From Jaltomata sinuosa (lineage: Eukaryota; Streptophyta; Magnoliopsida; Solanales; Solanaceae), in assembly GCA_003996215.1 (NCBI GenBank), contig QJPP01000279.1, positions 496,001-560,000 on the forward strand: DNA of 64,000 bases, in the 5' to 3' direction. Under the pieces are notes generated by a model that saw only the letters and a program-made list of their open reading frames with translations, did not search any database and was not told the DNA's origin. This document shows, piece after piece, positions 14,368-25,405 of this stretch; positions within the stretch are counted from its first letter, which is position 1; each line of letters starts with the position of its first letter. A program made the translations under genes and the position numbers.

Positions 14368-14371
14368 AGTT

Positions 14372-17348
14372 TGTCACGCCCCAAGCCTACACCATGGACG
14401 CGACACGGCGCTTAGAGTCACAAGTGACCCCAAGATAACCCATGGCATGGCATACCTCTGAGATAAAGACTAAAAGTAAATGCGGAAGTTGAAATGTGTT
14501 GAGCTCTTTTGAAAGTAATATAACAAAAGGAACTATTATAAACTGATATATGATAGCATTCAAAAATAGGTACAACTGAGTGACCGACTGACTGACTATA
14601 TATAAAGCCTCTACTAACACTAAACTATAGTTAGCCAGGACATGACCCCCAATTAGCTTTAATCAATGTACAAATAACTGAAATAACCTCTATAGCTACT
14701 AACTGACTGAAGTTCCCGTAAAAGGAGAACCCAATCTCTGTTGGCTGGAAGTTGTGATCCTTCTGACTATGATCCTGGGAGCTAGCACTGAAACCTACAT
14801 TATAAAATGATGTAGCACAAGGAAGGTATGCGGTCAGTACTTTGAATATACTGAGCATGTGAGATAATACACAAACTATAAATCATGAGTAAATACATGT
14901 ATACTGAAAGCATGGCTGAAAGCTGGAACATGAATAATATCTGGAGTGCATAAATCAAGTTGTATAACAGAGACTCTTGTTACTGAAGAGAATGTAAATC
15001 ATGTTGTTGGACTATAACTGAGAAATCATGTTATTTAAGGATGAGTAGACTGTCACTTGAGACTTTATGGATCCAAGAGGTAAAGTATGTATGTGACTTA
15101 TGGACTAATGCAACTGAGCTGAAAGTCATATTTAAAGTAAATCCTTAAGGAGAGTTCCTTTTGATGAACATGCTGAAGATACTGATATACTAACTGAATA
15201 TAGGATGAAAGATATAAGTTGATGCAATGACCAAGTATATAAACATGTAACTGTATAATATTGAACTGAACTGGATAACTGAATACAAGGTCATGCAATA
15301 TAGAATATGGACTGTGGGAGCTACTGTTAACCGACATACCCCAAGCTGACCTAACTATGGAGCCAACCTGTAACCCTGGATGGGACGGTGTTCATACGTT
15401 GCCAAGGGTACAAACAAACTGACGTGGATCCACTAAACTAATGTCCACAAGGGACAAGGATGTGCAGCCTAGTCTGACAGCTGACTCCTTTAACCCTATG
15501 GTGGCGCCGTAGTTCTGTGACTTGGGGACTTTTACTAAAGGTCATAGCCTAAGCTGATAGTTAAGCCCTCATCCCCTAGTCCGCTCGGTACTAAGTCTAC
15601 TACCAACTGAATATAAAGCAATGAATGTAACTGAAGTACTGGATAGCTCATGATACTGATATAATCTGAGAATGAAAAATATAACTATAGCTGAAGCATT
15701 CTAATCATGTAGTTCTGACTGACTAAGTACCTGACTGATAATGCATGAGGATAGTTTATATCATGTGACATATCTGAATGTCATACTAATCATGAAGCTT
15801 ACAGGGTTCATAATCATTGATGGCTTATCTGAAAGTCCATGTTTAAAATATATTCTTGTAAAACATACTGAAGGTAAGCTGAAGCCTGCTAAATCATGCA
15901 TAGTTCTTTTGTATTTAAAACAACTGGATTGAAGTAATTGGGAATCATGAATTCTTTTCTGGAAGCAAAACCCATAGTTAAAATCATCATAAGAAAACTT
16001 GAACTTGTTTAGACTGAATGTTGCCTAGCTGAACTAGATTTTGAAAAGAGCACTGAATTTGAAGAAGTTTATAGAAATCCTGTAGACTGAAAACTGACTA
16101 ATTTCATGCTTAAAATTGAATGCTAGTAATCTGGGTTTTATTTCTAAATAAACCAATTCTCATGGAAATACTACAGTTTCTGGCTAAGTTCTTGATTTCT
16201 TAAAGTTCTTGTAAAAATAATGCAAGCTACTGAAAACATGGAGCAAATCTTCTAAAATAGTCTATAATTCAGGTAGGAATCATAAGAACTGAATTCTAGA
16301 CAATTTAGCATGATTGGGTAAGAACTCTAGTTTCTAACATCATGAAGTTTGAAATAGAAGACTGAGGCTTTGGGCATAAGGGTGAACTAAACCCTTACTG
16401 AATACCCACATACCTGGTTGTAGAAGATTCTTAAACTAGAACTGAGGTTTTGAAGCTTTGGATAAGAACCCTAGGTCTGAACTTGGAGAAAGAGCGTTCT
16501 TTTCTTCTTGAAATTGAATTGAGAGAAATCTGACTTTGCTTTGGAGGATTAGACTTAATAAAATAAGCCTAAAACTATTTATAGTTGGAGCTAAAAGAAA
16601 AGGAATGGTCTAAAATACCCCTGGGAAATTAAGTTAAAAGCTGCTGAAATTTCTCGGAATATCGAACCACGGATTGGTTTGACGGGCCGTCGTTTGAAAT
16701 GACGGACCGTCAACTGAGTCGTGGTTCTGCCTTTTCAGTTCTGGGCTCTCTGAAAGTGATTCTACAAGTTAAAGGATGGTCTGTCATTTTAAACGATGGC
16801 CCGTAAAGTCACCCGTGAAAATATGGAAGAAAAGCTGAAAATTGATAAACCACGGGTCAAAGGACGGACTGTTGTTTTGGTCTACAGGTCATCAACCTAA
16901 CTCATCATTTTGAAACTGAAATTTTAAGCTGCAGATCTGTTTTGACAGGTCGAAAGTATGGACCATTGTTTCAAACGACAGTTCGTCATTCCCATCCGTA
17001 ATCCCTGGCAGCACTGCAGTAAAATATCTATAACCTTTTACTCCGGACTCGGATTAATGCGCGATTGGAGGCGTTGGAATGAAGACTCAAAAAAATTTAA
17101 TTTGGTGGGTACTAGTCCACATAACTCTTCATATTTTTGGATTTATGATCATATGAAGATGACACTAGTTTAATCTTACATGAAAACTTCTTTGGTTGGG
17201 GTGCTTTCAACTTGACTTGCTTATAGAAGCTTCTTATGAACATGATATGAACATGATTCACATCCAAAGCACTCACCACACTAGGGAAATTATCATTGTA
17301 CTCATGGAAATAGTTGGGGTCTTATCTTAGAATTTTTGGAATGTTATA
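14372..17348 (-). repeat. LTR C (5' LTR) of LARD-like tandem array
   Basis: Third LTR, 2977 bp. It has the best-preserved start (TGTCACGCCCC) and ends TGTTATA. The minus-strand TATA box is at 16576-16583, and GACGGACCGTC is at 16701-16711 within a cluster at about 16675-17010. Two bases after its end the sequence changes to the TGATACGCCC element, so that element entered at the LTR/internal junction or at the outer edge of the array. Confidence 0.85.
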
Positions 17349-17350
17349 AT

Positions 17351-18734
17351 TGATACGCCCAAATTATACCTCCTTTTAGAAGCGTATGCGGTCGCTGTTC
17401 AAATATAGAACCCAACGAAGGTTGGGGTTGATCCCACAGGGAATATGGTAGGACTATGGTTGATTAGTGTTTACTTGCACTGTTAGCCATTTATTTCCCT
17501 CGAAACGGGGGTTTTAAGTAACAAGATTAATAGTAACTTAAGTTTGTAACAAATAACAAGTGACAGTTACAGAAGCTGTTATCAATAAGAGAAGCGACTA
17601 GGGTAGTGTTCCCCATGAGATCATAAGTTAGTAAGGTGTTGTAATTAGTAAACTAGCTTGGTGCTTAGCATGCAAAATCGGTAAGTTAGGTTCACCTAAA
17701 TAGTTGGTCCCTCAGATAGATAAATTTCACCACATGCCTTGGTCTGGCCGTGGGTGTATGATTTACTATCCCTTACCCTAGATCCTAGATTAGCTATTCC
17801 CGAACAAGGTCAAGCTATTAGATGAGGGTTGATAGCCTCAAATCTCTCTCGTTGAACAACCCTTTTCCCATCTATTACCTCCTCGGTCTGGCAAGTAAGG
17901 ATAAGGCAAGTTCTAATGTTGCTCAGTGTTAAAAAGCAATCAAAACAAAGGGAAGAACAATACATGCATAAACACCACCCTAGTCTTACCAAGTACTTTG
18001 CCTACTTCGTTAATCCTTCATGGTTCCCACAACCCTATTTGTGGATTTAGCTACTTATGTTCATAAGTAAACAATCAATGGTTGTTGGAACAATCATGAG
18101 TAGATACTTACAAGAAGGAGTAAAGAAATCCCAAATCTTGAAGAAAAATCTCAAGAACACTTCAATTAATCAAGAACAATCTTTAATCTCAAGAACTAGT
18201 GTTATAATGTCAAACCAAACATTATAATATAGTAGTTGTATGAGAATAATGAGTAACAACCGAAAATAAAACGTAAGGGGAAGTATTTATAGATAAAAAT
18301 ATCAAATCCTAACTGATCTAGGACTGCCTGGATGCGATATTTTTGACGAGATGCCCCATGGGTTATCGTGGATGCGACGGGCGTCGAGGCTGCCCGTCGG
18401 GCCTCTGCATGTTTTGGCTCCAGGTTCCCTACCTTGATTCCACGGGCTAAGGTGATGGGACATCGTGGCCCTCTCATCGGCTACACTTGGCTTCTTTGCA
18501 TCTTCACTACCTTGTTTCCACAGGCAGCATCGATGAGACATCGTGGTTTTCACGGGCGTCATGGCAGACCATCAGGCTCAATGCCTCGGCTTCTCAGCTT
18601 CAGTGGATCATTCCCATGGGCTCTGTGACGTCCCATCGTGTCTCCCACAGGCGTTGTGGCATCCCGTCAGACTGAGTTTCGCCTTGCATTCCTGCTGTCT
18701 CATTTAGATGCCTTCTCCCACGGGCCGTCATGGG
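17351..18734 (-). repeat. Partial LTR related to the 11573-12877 solo LTR
   Basis: It begins TGATACGCCC and shares with the solo LTR the opening about 90 bp, the segment around cccacaaccctatttgtgg, the minus-strand TATAAATA (18284-18291) and a GC-rich cluster upstream of it (about 18310-18734). The cluster here is built on motifs such as GACATCGTGG and CCCATGGG rather than GACGGACCGTC. The expected end (GGCACATCA) is absent; the sequence runs straight into the next LTR at 18735, so its terminal part is missing. Confidence 0.7.
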
Positions 18735-21700
18735 TGTAACACCCGCGGGGCATGCCTTTTTGCCCAGAAATCTGCAACACTTTGGCATTTTTATCTTTTC
18801 AATACTTTTCCGTGTACATGTTATTTTCGGAAAAAAATAGTTTTATATTTCGACTATTTGAAAAATTCATTTCGAAAACTAAGTTAAAGTTTCAAAATGT
18901 TTTTCAAAGTAAAGCAAGAGTCGCCACTTAGTTTTGTTAAAGGAAAACCAAGAAAAACTTAAGAAGCAATTTCAAAGTCTAAAATAGATAAAGACTTAGA
19001 AAAATTAGAGATTTTGGGTAAGAGTTCAAATTAATTCTTCGAGAAGGTTTTTAAAGAACTCGAAACATCCGTTAACTTGCAGTTATCTGGACTTATTTGA
19101 AAAATAACTTATTTTTTGACTAACTTATGAAAAGGTCTTGTTTTGATTTTTTATTTTGGAAACATAAAAGATTTGACTTGATAAAGGAGGATTACCATTT
19201 TAGAAATGGAGTCACATAAAGAGTTGGTTTAAAAGAGGAAGACATGCTTATTTTTTGATGATTTAAAACATAATACTTCTAACATGTTTTTTACATGAAG
19301 AAACAGTAAATGACTTAAAGAAATTTAAACACTAAAGGTTTATTTGTTTGGGGATGATCCAACTAAATTAAGAGTTAGAGTTCAATTAATACAAGAAATT
19401 CTAAATAAACAAAGTAGAAGGAATTTGAAATGTGATTCAGCTATTGGCACAATCTAAACTTGTCCTAAATCTAATTTATGGGCCCTCTGTAGGCCCACCA
19501 CTGTTTCTTTTGGACTTTGGTCCATTCTCTTAATCTTTGGCCCTATTGGACCATTGTTGCTCCTGTTATGTGTATGGGTTTTGGCCCATTTTTTATGCTA
19601 TCCGTTGCTGCTGTTATGGGTCAGGACCATTTCTCTTCAATTTTCAGCCTGTTTACTCTGGTCTCAGATGGGTTCAACTCGAATAGTGTTGCGACAGGCC
19701 TAACCGAAAATGCAAAAGGATATTTGGGAGTCCAAATTGGACCCGGGGCATTCCATGTGAAGAAGAAAAGAAGGTAGATTAGAATTCGAATATTAAAGAT
19801 AAGAGGAGGAATGATACAATTCCAAACAACAATGCAAACTATGAGTCATCTTAGGCATAGAACAAATTTAAGTTCACTTAGTCACTAACGAAAGATTTAA
19901 TGGACAAATAATAGATACAAAATCACATAAAAGTATAGCAAAGAACAATGGATTTCATACATTGCAACACTATCTTAACCTCTTTAGTTTCAGATTCCTA
20001 ACTCATAGTGAACCATATTTATCATTCTAAGGAGACCGCTTTAAATAGACATGAGCTTAGGAATGACATGACCATCTGCGTTTTCAAACCTAAGCTGTAA
20101 GGAATTCAATTCCAAATTTTGAGCCAAGCAAGACAGAACAAACTACTCTTTAGCAGGTTTATGAGTTAGCATAGCCAACCTTACAATACAATTTATCAAC
20201 CAACACACTGGAAGAAGGTGATTTCTATTTTGTTTAAGCAGCTGATCACAGTAAGGAGAAAGAGAGAGAAATAAGTTTTAAACTAAATCATGTGAACAAA
20301 GAAGCATTACATTCATCGTGATAAATTTACTAAAAGAAACAATAGAGAATGGTCTTGCTTTCGAGGTAATTCTCAAGGCTTAAACTTGCCAAAACACATA
20401 CAACTTCAAGACATCAAACATGGTATCTTAGGACAAAGTACTAGGTTTGTTAGTAAGGCAACATGTTGAAGTTGGCAAACCTACTTAGTTTTAGGCAAAG
20501 GAGAGAAATTATCACCTTGGGCATGGTCCGAATGAGGTAAAACAACTTATATAAGAGGAAAAACATCTCATGGCTTTCAAAGAAGAGGGCAAACTTTTAC
20601 CAAACGAGGTCAAGCATATTGTGTAAGGAAGAGGGGAAAGGAGAGAAGAGTTAAATCAAACTATATGAAAAGAAAGTATGTAGTTTAAACAGATGCATCA
20701 TCATTATCACATAATCAATCATAGGAACTCGAAGAATGACCAAGTTTGAACGAGATTTGAGCACACCAGAGGGACAAATTAACCTAATTCATGCTTGTCA
20801 AACCAATTCATTTAGTGAAGGTTATCACGCGAACACACATGTGTAAGAACAATTAAATGATTGTGAAACAGTGATAATATCAATTCAAAATTTTCTGAGT
20901 TTTGACTTGACAACATCTTTAAAGATTAGCATAATAAATTTAACAACTCCTTTCTACAAAAACAAAACAATTTTAAGCTCCCTCTAGTCAACAAAATGGA
21001 TATCATGCTAACATTTACAGAGAAGCGGTCCTTAAGATGAGATAAAACAGAGAAAAGAAGAAAGAGCAAAGCGGAGAACACCAACATTTTCACATTTTTG
21101 ACAATAATTCCAAATGGACAGACTATGAACATTCATCTAAGATTCTTTAACAACAAATCAAACAAGACCAACCTAATCCAACATGATAATTTCTAGAATA
21201 GCGAAAGAAAACAGAACAGTATAACCAGCCTAAAACCAGCAGAAATATTTCTAAAGGAAAAGAAAAAGAATAGACAACTTTACATTATGTTAAAAGAAAT
21301 AAAGGAAAGGAAAGAAAAGGATAATGAGTTCATCTCTTTTGGAGCAGCGAATGGGACTTCGTGCCTTCGTTGAAATCGCCTCACCACCGCCGAAAAAATA
21401 AACTCAAACGCAAACTCCTACCTTGAAATAGTAAAAGAACTTCGAATCCTTTACTCAAGGATCCCCGAGCTTTCCAAGCTTTTTAGGGTTCCTTTTGCAC
21501 TAGGAAACGTTCCCCCATACTAAGAAACAGTAAGGGTTTATATAGGAGGGGATTTTGAGAGTGAAATAGCGATGTGGGAGAGGGATTTTCAGGGGCTCTT
21601 TGGGAAATTTAGCTGAGGGTTTTTGAATTCTTGAGGATAGGAACGAACAGCTCACAAATTCGTACCCTATTTGGCACAAATCGAGCGGGATTTTGCTCGA

Positions 21701-22589
21701 CAAGGATGAAGGAGGCATGAATTGAGGACACGTCGCCTCTTTCTGGTACCTTCGTGGTACGATCCCATGCCTAGCATGCATTGTACGAAGGAGATGAGGG
21801 AAAAAAGTGGGGGAAACGAAGCAGCGATTTAGGGTTTCTGGGATTTAGACGAAGGAGGAGAAGAGGAGAGAGTAAGGGGTTATTTGTTTGGTCTATGAAA
21901 ATAAAGGAAAGTAGAATAAGGGTGTGTGTTGGTATAAGGGTGAATTTGGCCGGACTTTAGCGGGTCAGGCGAATATAAGGGGAAAGAGGGAGTGGGCTGG
22001 GCGAAATGTAAGTGTTTGTTGGCTGAAAGTGGTGAAGAGCAAAGATGATGAGGGACTTATACGGTGTTTTGCAAATCTGACCACATTTGCAAAATGTGGC
22101 CATTTTAAGTTAAAGAGACAGCCAAATTGAGAGTGATTAGATGAAACTCGGCTATGATATAAATGATTTCAAAAAAATACGCTAGAATTGGAATAGGAGT
22201 AAATCAATTACAATTAACTCTTGAGCTTAATTAATTTAAATGATTTAAAATAATTATTGTATTTAACACATAATTACCTCTTTTAAAAATTATGAAATTA
22301 ATTTATTCAATTAATCTCTCATTTTGAATTAAATTGGAGGAAAATCAAGCGTTTAATCTCTTAAAAGGATTTTTTTATGAAATTAAACTCTAAAATAGTT
22401 TTTTTAAGTAAACCTATATAAATATCACATAATTAAATGTGAAATAAATTATTACTCAAAACTATTATAATGCTGATTTGGAAAATGTTTTATCCCTTTT
22501 TTACAAAACAATTATTTCAAAAATTGTTTAAAATTCAAAAAGGCTCAAGATTAATTCATAATGTGAAGGGTAAAAATTAGGTGTCAACA
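18735..22589 (-). repeat. 3' LTR of Tat/Ogre-type gypsy element
   Basis: A 3855-bp LTR. On the minus strand it starts TGTTGACACC (plus end GGTGTCAACA at 22589) and ends GGGTGTTACA (plus start TGTAACACCC at 18735). Immediately right of it the minus strand has a purine tract (GAAAGGGAGGGGCAGT), the expected PPT, so this is the 3' LTR. A minus-strand TATATAAA lies near 21534-21547, about 1.05 kb from the LTR start. Long LTRs fit the Tat/Ogre lineage. The 19517-19777 reading frame in it has no recognised domain. Confidence 0.75.
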
Positions 22590-23924
22590 ACTGCCCCTCC
22601 CTTTCGATAGGGTGGATGTAAGGAACACTGGGCAAAGGGAATTGTCGTTCCCAATTTTATCCGACCACATATTCAACTTCAGGAAGCGGTTGGTTCTAGC
22701 ATGAATTTCAAGAAATCATGGCCAAACTCTGGCATTGAGTTTCCTACATATCTCAGGCTATATGAGAACTCAGGCGACTTGTAGTTCAAGATGCTTGATT
22801 TTATGCACTATTTTGAAAGAATTTCAACTATCCCAGTTTTGGAGTATGGAGAGACCAGAAAGTTGGGGAGTAAGAGGATTGGGGGGAGTTAAGAATGCAG
22901 CCGAGTTTTCAACATAGAGCCCGCCTACATATCCCAAGACTTGAGAATCAGGCTGCTTGTAGTTCGACTCAATCGGTGGAAAAAGTAATCTTTATGTTAA
23001 GACAACCTTTGGCTTGGGATGAGTGACGAATAATTTGAGCTATAGAAAAAGGCTTGTAACTTCTTAACCATGAATGTGGCACGCTTCACACCCATAAATA
23101 AGAATTTACCTGGACATAATTTCCAAAGGTCGAGGCGTATCGTCACCCAGATTTGAAAAGAAGGAATATTGCTTCCAGCGTGAGTTCAGAAGGTACAATG
23201 GATGCGAAACTAGGACCCAACGATAGGAAATACCCACATGTCTTCTAATAGGGGTGTGGTTTGATGGTGGTGAAAGTTGTTCCTCAGCTCGCATCCAAAG
23301 AGTTTGATATTCATCTCCGCACTATGTTCTAGTTCGCTGCTAAGAAAAAGTTCCATATTGTGTTGCATCCTTCTTGGTGTAGTCCGCACCTATGGTTTTG
23401 CTTTGAGAATTTCACCCTTCTTGAATGCTCTCGATAACATCTCAAAACAAAATTGTTAGTAACAACATAATTCTATTTGGAGAGGTAATTTCTTTTCCAT
23501 ACCTCATCCTGGGATTATGTTTGAATCCCGTGTCATGACGTCCTTTTAATGCATTTCGTACCTGTCATTCTGATTTGAGATTTTCATCCTCTCGGATATT
23601 TTTAGTGATATTTGAAACAAAATGGTTAGAGTAAAGTTATTCAATAGAGAAAGATAGCTTTGTACCTTATTTTTGCATTTGTTACTTTTTGAAGCATGTG
23701 TCGTCCTTTCCTATCTCTATCTTAGGATTTAGCGACTTCCATGATGAAAATATGATAGCCCTCTAGCTATAGGATAGGATTGCCTTTGTGGCAGTTTTTG
23801 AGTATGACGACCTTCGTAGTCGTTGTGATGTAACAGTCTTCACAACTATTTGCGGGAACGTGATAGCCTTCATAGCTATTGACAGTAATCCTTGCATATG
23901 CCTTCGGGATAAGTCATGCGCATC

Positions 23925-24515
23925 ATACGTATTGGTGCGACTAACAAATATTCCATGAATTGTTAGGCTTTGGGTAATCTAGCACATTATTTGACTTTGG
24001 ACAGATATGCTTACATATGCCTTTAATTTGTTAGCTTTCGAGTAAACTTGCACATCATCTGACTTTGGATAGAGAAGGCTTACAAATGTCCTTCGATTTG
24101 CCAATTTTTTGGGTAATCCTGCACTTTTATCTGATCTTGGATATAACGTGACTTATAGATTTCCCTTGAATTAGTAGCGTTTCGATAGTCCTACACAATA
24201 TCAATGTGGATATGTCGTGGCTTATAGATAACCCTTGAACTATCAATTTTTTGTAGTCTTGCACTTTATCTAATTTTGAATATTATTGTGACTTACGCAT
24301 TACCCTTGAACTGTCAATCTTCTGGTGATCTTGCACACTATCCGATTTTAGATACCGCTGCGTCTTACAGATAACTCTTAGTTTGTTAAGTTTTGGGCAA
24401 TCTTGCATACTATTCGGTCTCAGATATCACTGTGACTTATAAGGCCTCTGGCCTTCCAATTTTGGGAGATCCGGTTCATCTTCCGATTTGGATGGCGTCT
24501 TATAGACATCCTTCA
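23925..24515. repeat. Degenerate ~70-bp tandem repeat
   Basis: About eight to nine diverged units. A shared phrase (gactttggat or gattttagat, then gtgacttata, a ccttgaatt-like segment, and ttgcacacta) recurs at about 23993, 24061, 24133, 24202, 24272, 24342, 24415 and 24484, giving steps of 68-73 bp. Confidence 0.7.
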
Positions 24516-24654
24516 GACTGTATACTTTTGATTTTGATGGCAAGCATTTTTGATCATCGGGGGTGACAAGGTCTTTGTCACACGATCAAGTATAGATACA
24601 TCTTCTGGCGATTGATTCTCATGAATGTATAAGCATACTTTAGCGTGAGACTTT

Positions 24655-25405
24655 GTCGTCTCTATGCGATAATAAATAAGGGTGCACAAATATCCTCGAC
24701 GTCAGACTCCACCGTCTTACGCAATATTGGATATGAATATGCTTGATGCCATACTTGGCATAGTAACAATAATATTCTCAATGTTAGACTTCACCGTCTC
24801 ACGCAATATCGGATACAAATATGCTAGGCTTGGCATAATAAGGAAGCAAATATATCTTCAACATTAGACTCCACCATCTTATGCGATGTCGGATATATAT
24901 ATATATGTTGGATGCTAGACTTGGCATAATAATAATAATATCCTCAATGCTAGACTCCATCGTCTCACGCAATATTAGATACAAATATGCCAGGCTTGGC
25001 ATAATAAGGAAGCGAATATATCCTCAATGTCAGACTCCACCATCCTACGCGATGTCGGATATAAATATGCTGGATGTCAGACTTGGCATAATAATAATAA
25101 TATTCTCAACATTAGAGGACACCATCTCACGCGATATTGGATACAAATATGCCATGCTTGGCATAATAAGAAAGCAAATATATCCTCAATGTCAGACTCC
25201 ATCGTCTTACGCCATGTCAGATATATATATGTTGGATGCCAGACTTGGCATAATAATAATAATATCCTTAAAGTTAGACTCTACCATCTCACACGATAGT
25301 GGATATAAATATGTTGAATGCCAGACTTGGAATAATAATGATGATAATATCCTCAATGTTAGACTTTGCCGTTTCACGTGATATCGAATATAAATATGCT
25401 CTTGG
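24655..25405. repeat. ~164-bp tandem repeat built of two ~82-bp half-units
   Basis: The phrase tggcataataaggaagc recurs at 24831, 24997 and 25159 (steps of 166 and 162 bp). Half-units alternating between 'aggaagcaaatat' and 'aataataatatcctc' variants share gttagactccaccgtctcac and ggatacaaatatgc. About 4.5 dimers are present. Long open frames across this array (for example 24881-25381) arise because the monomer has few stops in one frame. Confidence 0.85.

Larger units (their letters stand above)
10609..14371 (-). mobile_element. Internal region B of LARD-like element
   Basis: Second internal region, 3763 bp, of which 1310 bp is an inserted solo LTR plus its duplicated target. The remaining about 2.45 kb matches internal region A without its duplication. 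The minus-strand polypurine tract lies at the left junction (plus-strand atctcccccttggg). A perfect primer-binding site (minus TGGTATCAGAGC, plus coordinates 14356-14367) lies 4 nt from LTR C. No protein domain is visible. Confidence 0.82.

Noticed and set aside
18302..18788. Cluster of overlapping frames on both strands
   Set aside because: They coincide with the GC-rich palindromic cluster of an LTR, where stop codons are rare on both strands. No conserved domain is visible.
19517..19777. 86-codon frame with hydrophobic segments
   Set aside because: It sits in the middle of the Tat 3' LTR with no conserved motif and no start context. It is most likely chance.
24881..25381. 166-codon plus-strand frame
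   Set aside because: It lies entirely within the 164-bp tandem array. The repeated peptide reflects the repeat unit, and small indels between units change the frame.
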